Source: Mytilus trossulus
Taxonomy: Eukaryota > Mollusca > Bivalvia > Mytilida > Mytilidae
Length of the DNA: 64,000 bases
Reading direction: 5' to 3'
Assembly (NCBI RefSeq): GCF_036588685.1
Contig: NC_086376.1
Location: forward strand, 60,349,166-60,413,165
In this document: positions 1-10,924 of the stretch, in pieces
Numbering within the stretch: position 1 is the stretch's first letter
Layout of the letters: each line of letters begins with the position of its first letter
Notes under the pieces: generated by a model
The model's database searches: none
What the model was told of the DNA's origin: nothing
Seen by the model: the letters and a program-made list of their open reading frames with translations, nothing else
Translations under genes and position numbers: made by a program

Positions 1-438
1 CCCCATTTCAATAGCCGGGATTGGTTCAAAAGATGCTATATCTTGTTCCCAAGATTTTTAAAGTAACGTTTCCTTTTGTCGATTTCATAAACTTAATTCC
101 GTGCTTCCTATATTGAATGTTGCTTTAAATATTTTTCCCGGCAATTTATATAATAACTCCTTTCAGAATTTTCAACATTAGTGTTGTTGTAAAGGACGCT
201 CACCCGAGATATTATAAATTAACTTGATGAATTGGAATACTTAATACCCACCAGCTGACAAAATCTACAGGTCTGACGCAAATTCTACTGGTCTCAGTCC
301 ACCGGACTAGCACTGATTTCGACCCCTGTATACCACATTCTCACAGCCCTTGTCGAATTATTACAGTATTTTGAATTGTATAACCAAATATATAAACACT
401 TAAAACAGTCATTTCAGTAAAACTTGTTTCATTTTCAG
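1..438. other. Non-coding, probable intron
   Basis: No open frame or repeat that I recognise. The last bases before 439 form a pyrimidine-rich stretch ending in CAG, which fits a 3' splice site for the exon that follows, so this is probably intron or upstream flank. Confidence 0.4.
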
Positions 439-1130
439 AAATCAACACCTGGAAATGTGATTTTGACAGGGAGTCCTCCTTCATCAGACAGGGAGCAGCC
501 ACCCCCAGCTCCTGAAATATTGACCTCTCAACCACCAGCACCAACAACATATTCCCGGACAACAACAGGATATACCGATTGTTTGACGTGATGATTTGCG
601 GCCAATCCAGACTATTGACCATGATGGCAAACTTTGAGCGTCTAAAAGCCATGGAAACCGAACAACACAAACTGCACACCAAGCAGGATAGTTTAGAACG
701 GTATTAAACAACACAGAGCAGGCAACACCAGGACTTCTGGCTGTTACTAGTGACGATGACACAGATGAAGAAAACACCAACCCCCGAAGAAATGATCATT
801 TCAGGTGATAAACTTACCATTTTGAAAGACAGAGCCCATTCCGCCGGTAACTTTGCGTCAATATCAGTAAAAGAACTAATGCCACACCTTTTCGGGCAAG
901 AAAATCTTAAGAAATATGTACAATTGGAACGGGGGCGGGATAAATGCAAAAAGGGAAAATTGCCTAGGGCTAATTTAGCCGTAAGGAAATATGTTAACCA
1001 CTTTTACCCAGAGTGCTGAAAAGAAGAGACATTCAGAAACCTTGTGGTTCAAAAGGTGAACGAGGCTTTGAGGCGCCCAAGTGTGAAGGTTTGCCGCCGT
1101 CGTCTTTTGGACACTCCAAATGCAAACTAA
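439..1130 (+). pseudogene. Broken BEN-domain-like gene, last exon
   Basis: BEN domains are DNA- or chromatin-binding modules of about 90 residues. After the CAG acceptor, a Pro/Ser/Thr-rich stretch is open to about 590. A second frame (about 569-705) gives a helical, charged segment. A third (about 690-785) gives an acidic run, SDDDTDEENTNP. A fourth, from about 780, gives a BEN-like body (EEMIISGDKLTIL, then SVKELMPHLFGQENLKKYV, then RKYVNHFYPE). That body is interrupted by TGA at 1017-1019 and then continues in the same frame as KEETFRNLVVQKVNEALRR to TAA at 1128-1130. Joining these pieces needs at least three frameshifts and one stop change, so the exon is disabled. The family call rests on pattern memory (the hydrophobic LxxxLF core and the closing W/FRNxVxxKVNEALRR helix) and is moderate; a coiled-coil plus BEN architecture is common in molluscs. 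Confidence 0.5.
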
Positions 1131-1390
1131 TAAATGTGGTGATGAGAATAGTGTTACCATTTGACTTATCTGTCAGTCTCATGCAACCTTATGTGTGTAT
1201 ATATGTTCTGTAGTTGCTTGTTTTGTCTGTAATTACCTATTTTGCTTATTTATATATATATGTAGTTGTCAATTGGGTAATGTTTTAATTTGTATATACA
1301 AAATAATGTGAAATTCAGTATCATTTGTATAATTATGTTTTATGTCTGTATATAATATTATATTCGTATTTTTAAAGCCTCGTCTTGATC

Positions 1391-1396
1391 AATAAA
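1391..1396 (+). promoter_or_regulatory. Possible polyadenylation signal
   Basis: Canonical AATAAA about 260 bases after the last stop of the BEN-like exon, in AT-rich 3' flank. The position suits a 3' UTR, but AATAAA is frequent by chance in DNA this AT-rich. Confidence 0.25.
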
Positions 1397-1454
1397 CTAT
1401 CATTTATATATTTTTTCTGTCTTGAATGGCACAGAATAGATATGTTGGGAAACA

Positions 1455-1568
1455 GTTTTTAAGTACATAGATATAGGAAGATGTGGTGTGGGTGCCAATG
1501 AGACATCTCTCCATCCAAATAACAATTTATAAATATAAACTATTATAGGTCAATGTACAGCCTTTAAC
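1455..1568 (+). repeat. Dispersed mussel repeat, head fragment
   Basis: Contains GATGTGGTGTGGGTGCCAAT followed by GAGACATCTCTCCATCC and CTATTATAGGTCAATGTACAG. I recognise this as the head of a very common mussel interspersed repeat; longer copies lie at 4385 and 16960. It abuts the 3' end of the LINE on the minus strand, so one element has replaced the end of the other. Confidence 0.7.
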
Positions 1569-3796
1569 ACAGAGCTGGTGTTATGATATCGATTACATAT
1601 ATATCTGGCTGCACGTCTTTGGACCATTTCTATTTGTGATTTTTGGGATTTTGTATGTGGGTCCCAGATGCAGCTACCATACTCTAGCTTTGGTCTCACA
1701 AGTGAGATATAGGCCTTTTCTTTAACTGACTGCGAGCTGACTTTAAGGTTTCTTTTGATAAAATTTAGTTGTTTAGTTGCATTTGCTGTGATGTTATTTA
1801 TGTGTTTGTTAAATTTTAAATCAGTTTGTATGGTTAAGCCAAGATATTTGGTAGATGTTTCTTGTTGCAAAGTGTGCCCATGTAAGATGTAGTCATATGG
1901 GAGAGGTGTTTTCTTTGTTGTTACTTGGAGGACTGAACACTTGTCCGGATGGAAGGACACGAGCCAGTCCTCTTCCCACTTTGCTGCTGCTGTTAGGTCT
2001 TCTTGTAATTTTTCTGAGTCATTTTCATTTTTGATGGTTTTATATATGATGCTATCATCTGCAAAAAGCCTAAGAGTGCCATGTTTTATATAATCATTCA
2101 GATCGTTTATGTACACCAGGAATAAGATGGGGCCAAGTACTGTTTCTTGAGGTACCCCTGATGTGACATGTATTTGTTCAGATTTGGTGCCTTCCAGTAA
2201 TACCGTTTGTGTGCGGAGTGAGAGAAAGTCTTCTATCCAGTTCAGTGTTTGGTTGTCGACACCATAGTGTTTAAGTTTATGAAGTAGTCTTTTGTGAGGG
2301 ACTTTGTCAAATGCTTTGGCAAAGTCCATCACAATTACATCAGTTTGGATGTTATCATTGCTGTATTTTGCCAGTTCTTGTATAAATGACACTAACTGGG
2401 GTTCGCAAGATCTTGAGGAGCGAAACCCATGTTGTAGATCGTATAGAATGTTGTTATTTTCTAGATGTGCCATGATGTTACTTGCTAATACATGCTCCAT
2501 GATCTTACATAGGATGCATGTTAGGGATATAGGCCTGTAGTTGATAGGGTTGTGTTTATCTCCCTTTTTAAATACTGGGCAGACGTTGGCATGCTTCTAG
2601 TCAGTTGGTATTTTTCCGGTGTTCAGGGATTTTTCAAATATTAATGTTATTATGGGTGCGATGTCAGTACTTAATTCTTTAAGCACACGCCCATATATGC
2701 CATCTGGCCCTGTGGCCTTGTGTGGGTTAATCTTTCCTAGTAGTTTTTGTATGCCTTTCTCTGAAATTTGTATGGTGTTCATTTTAGGATGGTTAGAAAT
2801 TCCCATGTCAGGTGTATTGTTTCGCTGGATGTTTCTGTTGAGAATGCCTTCTGAAATTGATTGTTTAGCAAATTGGCCTTTTCTTCGGTGTTATCAGTTA
2901 GAATGCCATCTTTTCTTAATGCTGCAATGCCTGAACTGTCATTTTTCAGGTTTTTGATATAGCTGTACAAGTTTTTAGGTTGTCTTTTAAATATGGGATT
3001 GTCTGGTTCGTTTACTGGGAGATCAAATATCATGTTCTCGATGTAGTTCCAGTAGGATCTTCTCATATCTGTTTGAATTGATTTTTTGAGATGCTTGTAC
3101 TTTTTTTTCAGTTGTTCATTTTTTCTACTCTTTTTATGAAGTCGTTTAGCTTTGTTGATGTCAATTTTAAGCTTGTTGTTTACCCATGGTAGTTTTTTCT
3201 TGTTTGTAACTATTTTGTGAGGGATATTAGCTTCTACTGATTGTGTTAGAGCTTCTGTGAATGTATTCCATAGAATATTTGAGGTGGATTCTTTAAATTG
3301 TTCTTTAATTTTGCATAAGAGTGTTCCCAAATCTATTTTTATTTTGCTCCAGTCGGCTTTGGTATATTGTAAAACTTTTATTGGTTGTTTTTTGTTTCTT
3401 TTTAAAGATACATTGCATTCAGAATAGACAATGTCGTGGTCCGCATTCCCAATAGGGGGCATAGTTTCTGTCTTGTTAACTATACTTGGTGTATTCGTGA
3501 GTAGGAGGTCAAGTATTCGGTCACCTCTAGTAGGCTTATTTACAATTTGCTCTAAAGAGTGGTCATTTATGTTGTCTAAAAGTTGTGTGTGCAATTTAAT
3601 TTCTGGTTTGCCTGGAATAATGCATGGTACTTCCCAGTCAATGTGTCCGAGGTTGAAATCGCCACCTAGCATCACAGTGTTTTTTGTATTATTATTGATG
3701 CGATTAAGTGAGATGTTGAGATTTTCAAGTGCTATGCCATTATCTGAAGGTGGTTTATAGTAACAGCCTAGTATGAATTTTCTTGCATTTGCGATT
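1569..3796 (-). mobile_element. Truncated, disabled non-LTR retrotransposon (endonuclease + reverse transcriptase)
   Basis: Reading leftwards from about 3796, the frame opens inside an AP-type endonuclease: KFILGCYYKPP, then LGGDFNLGHIDWE, then NADHDIVYSE. A basic linker follows. The reverse transcriptase contains KATGPDG, NYRPISLTCIL, VIMDFAKAFDKVPH, SGVPQ and the catalytic LRLFADDS. The N-terminal half of the endonuclease and any ORF1 are missing, and the 3' end is cut off near 1569 against another repeat. Two lesions are visible. A frameshift near 2815-2830 separates KAFSTETSSE from the downstream frame. A TAG at 2598-2600 stands where a Trp codon is expected, between IPTD and KHANVCPVFKKGD. 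Motifs fit the Jockey/CR1/L2 side of the non-LTR elements; clade not determined. The copy is dead. Confidence 0.9.
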
Positions 3797-4384
3797 CACG
3801 ACCACTGAAAAATAACATGTAAGCGTAAATAATTTCAGAACAATATCCGTGTCGAACAACAAAACAATGACCCCCTCCATTTTCAGTCTGAAAATTATTT
3901 ATAAATGCAACCAAAGGCATAGCTCATGGTACTTTTATCATGTAATAGATTTGAAATTTGTGAACCTGAGAAATATGTCATCTGCATAGGGTTCAGGCCA
4001 TTTAGGTTTCTGGGAGAAAAGGGTCATGATTCATGAAAGTTAAGGTTTATATACATGTAATACACATTATCGCTATTTGTCCGCCATTACTTGATATCAC
4101 ACAGGTTCCCGTAAAAGTGACGTCATAAAACAAAATATCTGATGCCACAATGAAAAAGTGATTGTTATATGCATCAAAAGGTCAAGCCACTGGGTCAGCC
4201 GCCTGAGTAGGCTAATAGCGATAAGGTGTATTACGTGCATATGCAAACATAATTTTCTTGTTGTAAACCTGGAGTATTCGAATGTGAATGCAGTTGATTT
4301 TGCCCGGATTCCAAATCTAACATTTTTGGTTAAGCATGCACACTTAAAATTTAGACATGTTAGAACAAAACCCATCTATATAAA
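3797..4384. other. Non-coding
   Basis: No credible gene. Overlapping open frames on both strands at about 4097-4493 have no recognisable composition and run into a known repeat. Confidence 0.5.
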
Positions 4385-4742
4385 AAAGATGTGGAATGAT
4401 TGCTTGGATGAGACAACTTCAATGTATCCAAAAAGAGACCAAAATGGCACCTACATAAACAGCTATAGGTCACCGTACGGCCTTCAACAATAAACAAAGC
4501 TCACATGTATATACTAGTCAGCAATGAAAGGCCCAGATTTGACAATGTATATGATGTACATGTACAACAACTCAAACAAGAAAACAAAGGGCCTTATTTG
4601 TATGTGAAAAAAATGAATTAAAAACAAATCTGTAACACAAAAAGAAATGGCAACCACTGAATTACAGGCTCCTGACTTGGGACAGACACATACATGAATA
4701 ACGTGGCGAGTTTAAACAAGTCTGCAGGATCTAGACTGTATA
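4385..4742 (+). repeat. Dispersed mussel repeat, long copy
   Basis: Recognisable blocks in order: GATGTGGAATGATTGC, AGAGACCAAAATGGCACC, CTATAGGTCACCGTACGGCC, AACTCAAACAAGAAAACAAA, and GCTCCTGACTTGGGACAGAC near the end. The same blocks recur at 16960-17215 and, degenerated, at 6405, 17690 and (reverse strand) 34190. Non-coding. Confidence 0.8.
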
Positions 4743-5709
4743 AATTCTTTTTTAAAATGAATCATTTCACTGTTTTTAAAGACTAATTTGATGTACATAT
4801 TTGACTTATTTTCATTGGAAAAGGTATAACTTCTAAAAATTGGATTTCTGATGATTCTCTGTAATAGGATGTACACCACTAACTTCCCATTGTTTTATAT
4901 GTTAAATTCCTCTGTTTTATATGTTAAATTCCTCTGTTTTAAGTTCAAATAAAGTGGCAATCATTGCATTTCAAAGCAACACTTTATGGTGTCTAGTACT
5001 GAAAAAAATCAACATATCTTAAATGGCATATAAGAAAGAACTGGTTCCCAGAACTTCGGATGTACCAAAACAGGTACTTCAGATCTGACAAACAGACAAA
5101 ATGTACCCTCATTTTAGAATTTGGTGCAGTTTTTTTAATATTCAAAATTAATAGTCCAAAAGTGTTTTACAATGATCACCAGTCCTTCAGCTTTCAGTTG
5201 ATGCCAAACAAACTATTTTGTGTTAAATATGTACTACTTTCTGGTATGTGCTTTCTGGCCGATCTCGAATTACTGGGGTTACACCTATACAAATTTCCAA
5301 AAGGTTGAATTCTATGTAATTTTACCTTATGCTTGATTATTGCACTTAAACATCTCAGCTTTGCTTATAGCTTTGCAACTTGTGAAACAGAAAACTGTTT
5401 AATAATCTGTGAAGCAGGTTCATTGTTACTTTGAGAATATAAACATTAAAAAAAACACTGTTCATTTGCATTTTGTATGTGGTCCCAGGGAGTCTTTGTA
5501 ATTATGTTTATCAACTCCAAGAAAATGACTTATTAAACTGTTGTAGAAATGAAGAAACAAAAGCTTTTTTTTACTAAAACTGGATTTTTTTTTTTTTATT
5601 GAATTTTCTACTGTAATAGGGGACTTCGTCCCCATATAACTCATTGAAGAATTAATGTTGAAGATTTTAGTTGTGGTAAACAGTTGAAAAGAAAGCTATT
5701 TACTTTCAG
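4743..5709. other. Non-coding, ends in a splice acceptor
   Basis: AT-rich with homopolymer runs. An 82-codon frame at 5060-5308 has no domain-like composition and no splice context. The stretch ends in TTTACTTTCAG, the acceptor of the first recognisable exon of the DUF6589-like relic. Earlier exons of that gene are expected upstream, but I could not identify any. Confidence 0.45.
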
Positions 5710-5927
5710 ATTGCAAGAATTTTGAGTTCGTTGGATCAATTTAAATGGATGTCAACGGTTATGCCAGTACACATGAACCATGGCTATAGTGCTGCCAGGG
5801 TTGTCCCAAAAAAGCCAAGTGTTCCAATTATCAATCCAACACAAGAATGAGGCCAAATATGAAGATATTCTTGATATCATGGATTCTTATGAGAAACTGC
5901 TGCAAAAAACATTTCAGGAATCCCATG
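5710..5927 (+). pseudogene. DUF6589-like relic, exon A
   Basis: Acceptor TTTACTTTCAG. The frame opens as IARILSSLDQFKWMSTVMPV and stops at TGA 5848-5850. A +1/-1 shift just before that gives KYEDILDIMDSYEKLLQKTF, which continues the helical segment. I chose the donor GTTTGT at 5928 over the stronger-looking GTAAGT at 5938, because only the former leaves one base that completes the first codon of the next exon. Confidence 0.5.
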
Positions 5928-5984
5928 GTTTGTTGCTGTAAGTTGTTATAATCTCTTTTTGGACACTAACATTAACTCACTCAA

Positions 5985-6125
5985 TGTTATTTTGAATGAA
6001 TGTAATGCTATTATATTGAATGTAATGCTTTTTTGATTGAATGTAATGCTTTTTTGATTGAATGTAATGCTATTATATTGAATGTAATAAATATGCTTTT
6101 TTGATTGAATGTAATGCTATTTTGA
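5985..6125. repeat. Minisatellite, about 20-22 bp unit
   Basis: About seven copies of a unit close to GATTGAATGTAATGCTATTT lie in the intron after exon A. The same unit forms arrays at 10285-10924 and, degenerated, at 21710-21990. Confidence 0.85.
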
Positions 6126-6404
6126 TTCCCTAAATTTTAAAGTTGTTCATTTTCAAAACTGAAATTGTTTCAATACAAATGTATTAACAAAATTTAACAC
6201 ATTTTAATGTTTTTCAGACATGAACATCTTTTTTCTTGTTTTCACAATACGAAATTCAGTAGAAATTAAGAAAATTAAACGTCATATTTAAATTTCTACC
6301 AATTATTTGCTGAGAATTGATATTTCACTGATGATGAGAAATATTTTCCTCACACCACTCTGGATATGTGAAAAAGCACAAAGTTTGAGGAACAGAAATT
6401 ATAC

Positions 6405-6545
6405 AATTTAATTCATCATATAGCCTTCAACAATGACAAAGCACACACCACATATTCAGTAGTAAAAGGCAGCAAACAGACATACTGATGTAATATATGG
6501 CCTGATTTATGTGCAAAAAAAATAAACGAAAACAAATATGTAAAG
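6405..6545 (+). repeat. Degenerate dispersed mussel repeat
   Basis: Diverged copy of the middle of the repeat at 4385: ATAGCCTTCAACAATGACAA, AAAGGCAGCAAACAG and ATATGGCCTGATTTATG. It lies in the intron just before exon B. Confidence 0.6.
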
Positions 6546-6565
6546 TTCTTCTATATTTTTGTCAG

Positions 6566-6741
6566 GAACAGTTGAAATGTTAGATGAATTTGGAGTTATT
6601 GCATCTGGTGACTAACTGACCAAAGTCAGATTTGAAGGCGCCAAAAAACAAGGTCTCATGTCTCCAACAACATCGGGAAGACTTGATCATTTGAGACCAG
6701 TTGTTATTGAGCTTTGGCATCTTAAACAAGATTACTTAGAA
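6566..6741 (+). pseudogene. DUF6589-like relic, exon B with GDQLT-type motif
   Basis: Acceptor ATTTTTGTCAG and donor GTTTGT. The sequence reads MLDEFGVIASGD, a TAA at 6613-6615, then LTKVRFEGAKKQGLM and LRPVVIELWHLKQDYLE. The stop replaces what is normally Q in GDQLT. The aspartate at 6610-6612 is the conserved acidic residue of that motif. The exon ends exactly in phase 0, matching the next exon. Confidence 0.6.
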
Positions 6742-7803
6742 GTTTGTATGAATAAAATATCATTTTAATTATAGAACACAGCCATAATTAGTGATGGTTT
6801 GGCCAAATATTACCTCAAATAATGGGGTCAGATTTTGTCTTGTCAATGTATATTATAACTCGGTGCTCAATCATTTAGGCAGATCATTTTGGTTGTTATG
6901 GAATTGCAATAATTAAATTGACATATGAATAAAAGGAGATGTTGGTTATCCAGGGATCAGACAGCAACCCACCAGCAAAGAGTAAAATTATACTTGAAGT
7001 TTCATGTTTTCTGTCTAAAATGTTCTGTGTACTACTTTTTGTGACTTTGTCTGTTAATCTTTTTAATTTTTAGACATGGCTTTCTAAGTTCATTTTCAAC
7101 TGATATCTAAATTTAAGAAGGAAATTATTGCTACTTAAGCACTCCATGCAATAATCCTCTTTCTATCAAGTAAGAATTGCAAAATATGAGAGTACAAGGG
7201 GAAAAGTATGTTCATTTCTATAAAATTTCCATATCTTTAGTATTGAATGAACACATGGGTACATAGTCCTCAAACATGATAACATCTTTATTATATGTAT
7301 CTATAGACAAAGACTTTATTAAAGCATGTATATCAGTTGTGGACTTTTGATGAGGTCAATGCCTTATTATGCTTATATATGGATCTGCATTTTTTTTCAA
7401 CTGTATTTTGCAAGAAATTAAACATGTAATTGAAAATTCAATTTGTTTTAACAACTGCATAGTTTGTTGCATTACCATTCTTGTATTATTATCATCTGAA
7501 TTAAACATAACATTCTTGAAATCTCCTGATATACTTGCAAATTTTCTTTTCTGGTGTGGCACTTCCTCTATGTTTCTTATGTGTGACGTCATGATGTCTC
7601 AAATCTAAATTTAGCAAGATTATTTTTAAATTGATCAGTAATATACATATAATTCGAAACATGGGATCAATATATGAAAAAATAAAAACAAGGTGTCAGA
7701 TACGTAAAATAACCATTGAATCATGTGATTGTCATATCCAATGAAAACAGTATAATGCTACTCCATCTCAGTATAATTATATATTTCCAATTTTATTTGA
7801 CAG
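6742..7803. other. Intron of the DUF6589-like relic
   Basis: AT-rich intron of about 1.06 kb. Opposed 78-79 codon frames at 7356-7608 are mirror images on both strands and carry no domain signal. It ends in TTTTATTTGACAG. Confidence 0.5.
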
Positions 7804-8871
7804 AAAACTTTTAAAGCTTTTTACAAGATGGATTCAATGGATAAATTAGGTACCTTGGCATTTTGGTGAAATAGACTGAAGAAGACTGATGTTAATGGCA
7901 AAGTCGAGGGTCACTTCAATTCACACAGCAAATTTTTCAAACTTATTGTAAGGGAGCTAATTCGAGAACAGGCATTTGAACTCTTTAATCTTAATTTTGA
8001 AAATACTACAGGGTATCCACTAAACATCAGCAAGGCAAGCAGATACACCAAAGAAAACAAAACAATGGAATTAGCAGGTGAAGTTCTTCATAAATTTGAT
8101 GTTATGCGTACAGGAGTACCTTCAGCAAGCAATGATGATTTATTCAATTAAAGTACAAATTTTACAATTAGGGGATTACACTACCTACAAATGGAAGACA
8201 CTATAAAAGAAGGTGACATATCTAGAATCATTCCAAACCTGAAAGTGTGCATTCCAATTTTTATGCACATTCTTGCCTTTCAAAATACTTATTTGAATGT
8301 GTCAACTTCATAACTAAAGTAACCTGTTTTCTTTCTCCTTTGGAAAAAACTTAAAGTGTTGGAAGGCAGCATGGTTAATTTGAGAGGTGGACAAGGCAAT
8401 AACTTTGAGGCCGACTTGGTACAGGAACATTCAGTAAGGAATCAGAAAGAGTTGATCAGGGGTCTTGATGCTAATAAAACTAAAACACCTATTTCTGCTG
8501 TTACTGCAGCAGCACCAGTCATTTCTCAAATATTCAAGAATTTTGATGCTGAACACAACATTCCAAAGAAAGCTTCCAGGCATGGTAAAATTATTTCAAC
8601 AGAGGATATGAAAGTTGTCAGTGATAGTTTGAGAAAAATAAGACCATTCTTAAATACTATGGTAGAAAATGTGCTTTCCCTTACTTACCATCTCAGCCTT
8701 CTTCAAATATAGATATGATCAAAATGGACATTGGCTTGGATGTGATGCTAGGAAGGGTGGGTAGAGGATATATTTCTGTAGATAACGAGGAAGATGACAA
8801 ACAGCTGCAGACATTGGTACTGATGATGAAGAGGATGAAGAGGAAATTCCAGATATTCCTCTTTGATCCAG
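7804..8871 (+). pseudogene. DUF6589-like relic, exon C
   Basis: Long exon from acceptor TTTGACAG to donor GTAAAT. Reads KTFKAFYKMDSMDKLGTLAF W, then TGA at 7867-7869, then KVEGHFNSHSKFFKLIVREL and ELAGEVLHKFDVM. After a stop near 8150 the frame moves: YLQMEDTIKEGDISRIIPNL, then SKYLFECVNFITKV, then VLEGSMVNLRGGQGNN and the conserved DLVQEHSVRNQKELIRGL block (8356 onward). A last shift near 8655 gives GRKCAFPYLPSQPSS and an acidic DDEEDEEE tail. At least three frameshifts plus stops, yet the order of blocks is that of the family. Confidence 0.6.
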
Positions 8872-9815
8872 GTAAATTCAACTGAATGTATGGTATTGAT
8901 GATAAATATATAAAATCACCATACATTATTGGTGAGCTTCCGCTGTTCTTTGTTCTTTGGTTGGGTTGTTTTCCCTTTGACACATTCCTCATTTTCATTT
9001 TATTGTCTTGAAATTTTATTTGAACATGGCTTAGAAACAGCTTGAAAAGGAAATTTGTCCAGCATTTCTAACCTGTTTTAAAAAAAAAAAAAAATATCTA
9101 CTGCAATTACCAAAACTGTTCCAACAGAAAAATTAATATTTTTTTTCATTTGATGCATGAAAAGTAACATTTGAGCAAACTTATTTTCTTTATTGACATC
9201 AATTATCAAATTTCATGGAAACACCAAATCAACCTCATAAACAAGGTGGCATACAGACAATGCAATGTAACTGCACAAAAAGCACAGATGCAATATATAA
9301 ATATGTAATGAAGTCATTATAGAAGAGATAATGGAATTGATAAGTCATGGTTTGTCAAACCTTGCTTGCAAAAATGTTCATATTTTGTTTTCTGTGTACG
9401 TTTCTGTTTTGATGATTACTTAGATCTTCAACATAATTCTTCATTTAAAACAATTCAAGCTGTTACTTTTTTATTCAAAGATATTGTTATTTCATTGAAG
9501 GGTCAAGACAATGAAATACAGAACATGGAGTAAGTCATATTGATCTGTACTTAAATGGCAGTTCAGAATATTCATTTAAAAGTATCATTTACATTATATA
9601 TTGCTATCATTGATATTACATTGTACATATACAAACACTGCTATACATTACAAATTTGTTGATGAAAATAATTTGTTTTTATAATTTAAGTAAAAACCCA
9701 GTGCAAGATGACCTGCAATATGTAAAAAGAAGTTAAAATCAGGAGTGAGTCTTACATGATGAAGAGGCATAAATTATTAAAATTTGCTGATACTTCTTTT
9801 TAACTTAATGTGATG
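8872..9815. other. Non-coding between the two relics
   Basis: AT-rich, apart from a short transposon scrap at its start. A possible tiny exon near 9502-9530 followed by GTAAGT is too short to support. Confidence 0.4.
8918..9010 (+). mobile_element. Retroelement 3'-end fragment
   Basis: Matches the tail of the element at 60604-61695: GGTGAGCTTCCGCTGTTCTT, then GGTTGGGTTGTTTTCCCTTT and GACACATTCCTCATTTTCAT. Only the last ~90 bases are present. Confidence 0.7.
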
Positions 9816-10284
9816 CCACTGTGTATCATCAGTACACCGGATATAGGTACTAACCAAGCGGGCATGATTGATTTTTACCTTCTACGGTAACAAAAATCTT
9901 TATTTTGCTTTATCAATATTCAATGTACATTTCTCAACATTTGAAATTCCTGCTCCCAAATAAATTTTGCATCGATTTTTTCCTATTCATAAAACAACTT
10001 TGATATTTTATAAGAACAATTTACTTGTACATGCGCAAATAGTTGTGAATGTCAACACCAACTTTCTATTTAGATACAGTTGTTGAGACATTTACATGTT
10101 TTATCTGAAATAAACCTAATACAGGGCAAAAGTAATAGTTACCAATCATAAACCTACCTGTGATTACTCATTCCTTGAAACTTTTTGGGTAATAAACGAG
10201 TATGAAAACAGTACCGTGTCAGACCAAAATTGCCCACGCCCACTTGGTTTGTACCTATATCCGCTGTACGATGATACATGGTGG
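9816..10284. mobile_element. Non-autonomous TIR element (MITE)
   Basis: Left end CCACTGTGTATCATCAGTAC and right end, reverse-complemented, CCACCATGTATCATCGTACA. The match continues through GGATATAGGTAC and ACCAAG to about 46 bases with few mismatches. Total 469 bases with no coding capacity. ATG flanks both sides, a possible 3-base target duplication. It interrupts the 20 bp minisatellite, whose unit would be restored by joining the flanks. Confidence 0.8.
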
Positions 10285-10924
10285 ATGCTATTTAGATTAA
10301 ATGTAATACTACATTTGTATTTTAATGAATGTGATTGTATTTACAATTAGTTTAATAGTATTCTACTAAATGTGATAATATTTAGCTTGAATGAAATACT
10401 TTTTTTCTGAATGTGATAATATTTAGCTTGAATGTAATACCTACTGAATGTGATCTAAATTGAATGCAATACTATTCTACCGAATGTGATGATAATTTAA
10501 TTGAATGCAATACTATTCTACCGAATGTGATGATAATTTAATTGAATGCAATACTATTCTACCGAATGTGATGGTATTGAGATTTATTTTTCAGCCCATG
10601 ATTTATATCAATCTGACAACTAATTGTTGGGTTGCTGTCAATGAATTTTAACTGAATGTGATGCTCTCAACTCACTTAAGTGTTATGCTTTTTTGATTCA
10701 ATGTTATTCATCATTAATTGAATATGATGTTAATTTGATAGAATGGAATTTTATTTTGAATGAATATGCTAGTTTGATTGTGTGAGTGTGATGCTATTTG
10801 AATTAATGTAATGTTAATTTGATGGAATGTAATGCTATTTTGATTGAATGTAATGCTATTTTGATTGAATTCAATGCTATTTTGATTGAATGCAATGTTT
10901 TTAGATTGAATGTTATACTTTTTT
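10285..10924. repeat. Minisatellite array, 20-22 bp and 41 bp periods
   Basis: Many diverged copies of GATTGAATGTAATGCTATTT, with a higher-order 41 bp block (ATTGAATGCAATACTATTCT plus ACCGAATGTGATGATAATTTA) repeated nearly three times at about 10463-10570. Confidence 0.85.

Larger units (their letters stand above)
5710..8871 (+). pseudogene. DUF6589-like gene relic, three exons
   Basis: Three exons (5710-5927, 6566-6741, 7804-8871) join in consistent phase. Together they give the layout I associate with DUF6589 proteins: a helical opening, a GDQLT-type motif with RFEGAK after it, an ELWHLKQDYLE helix, EGDISRIIPNLK, and then VNLRGGQGNNFEADLVQEHS followed by RNQKELIRGLDANKT. DUF6589 is of unknown function and is often near or within transposon-like genes; no role is claimed. 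Stops at 5848, 6613 and 7867 and several frameshifts in the third exon disable it. Introns and splice sites are still intact, so this is an unprocessed, decaying copy. N-terminal exons are not visible. It may be a separate gene or the first part of the relic that starts at 11523. Confidence 0.6.

Noticed and set aside
5060-5308. 82-codon plus-strand frame
   Set aside because: Low-complexity hydrophobic and aromatic composition, no acceptor or donor, no motif.
5710-5937. Donor GTAAGT at 5938 for exon A
   Set aside because: Best consensus match, but it leaves two bases and breaks the phase with exon B; GTTTGT at 5928 joins in frame.
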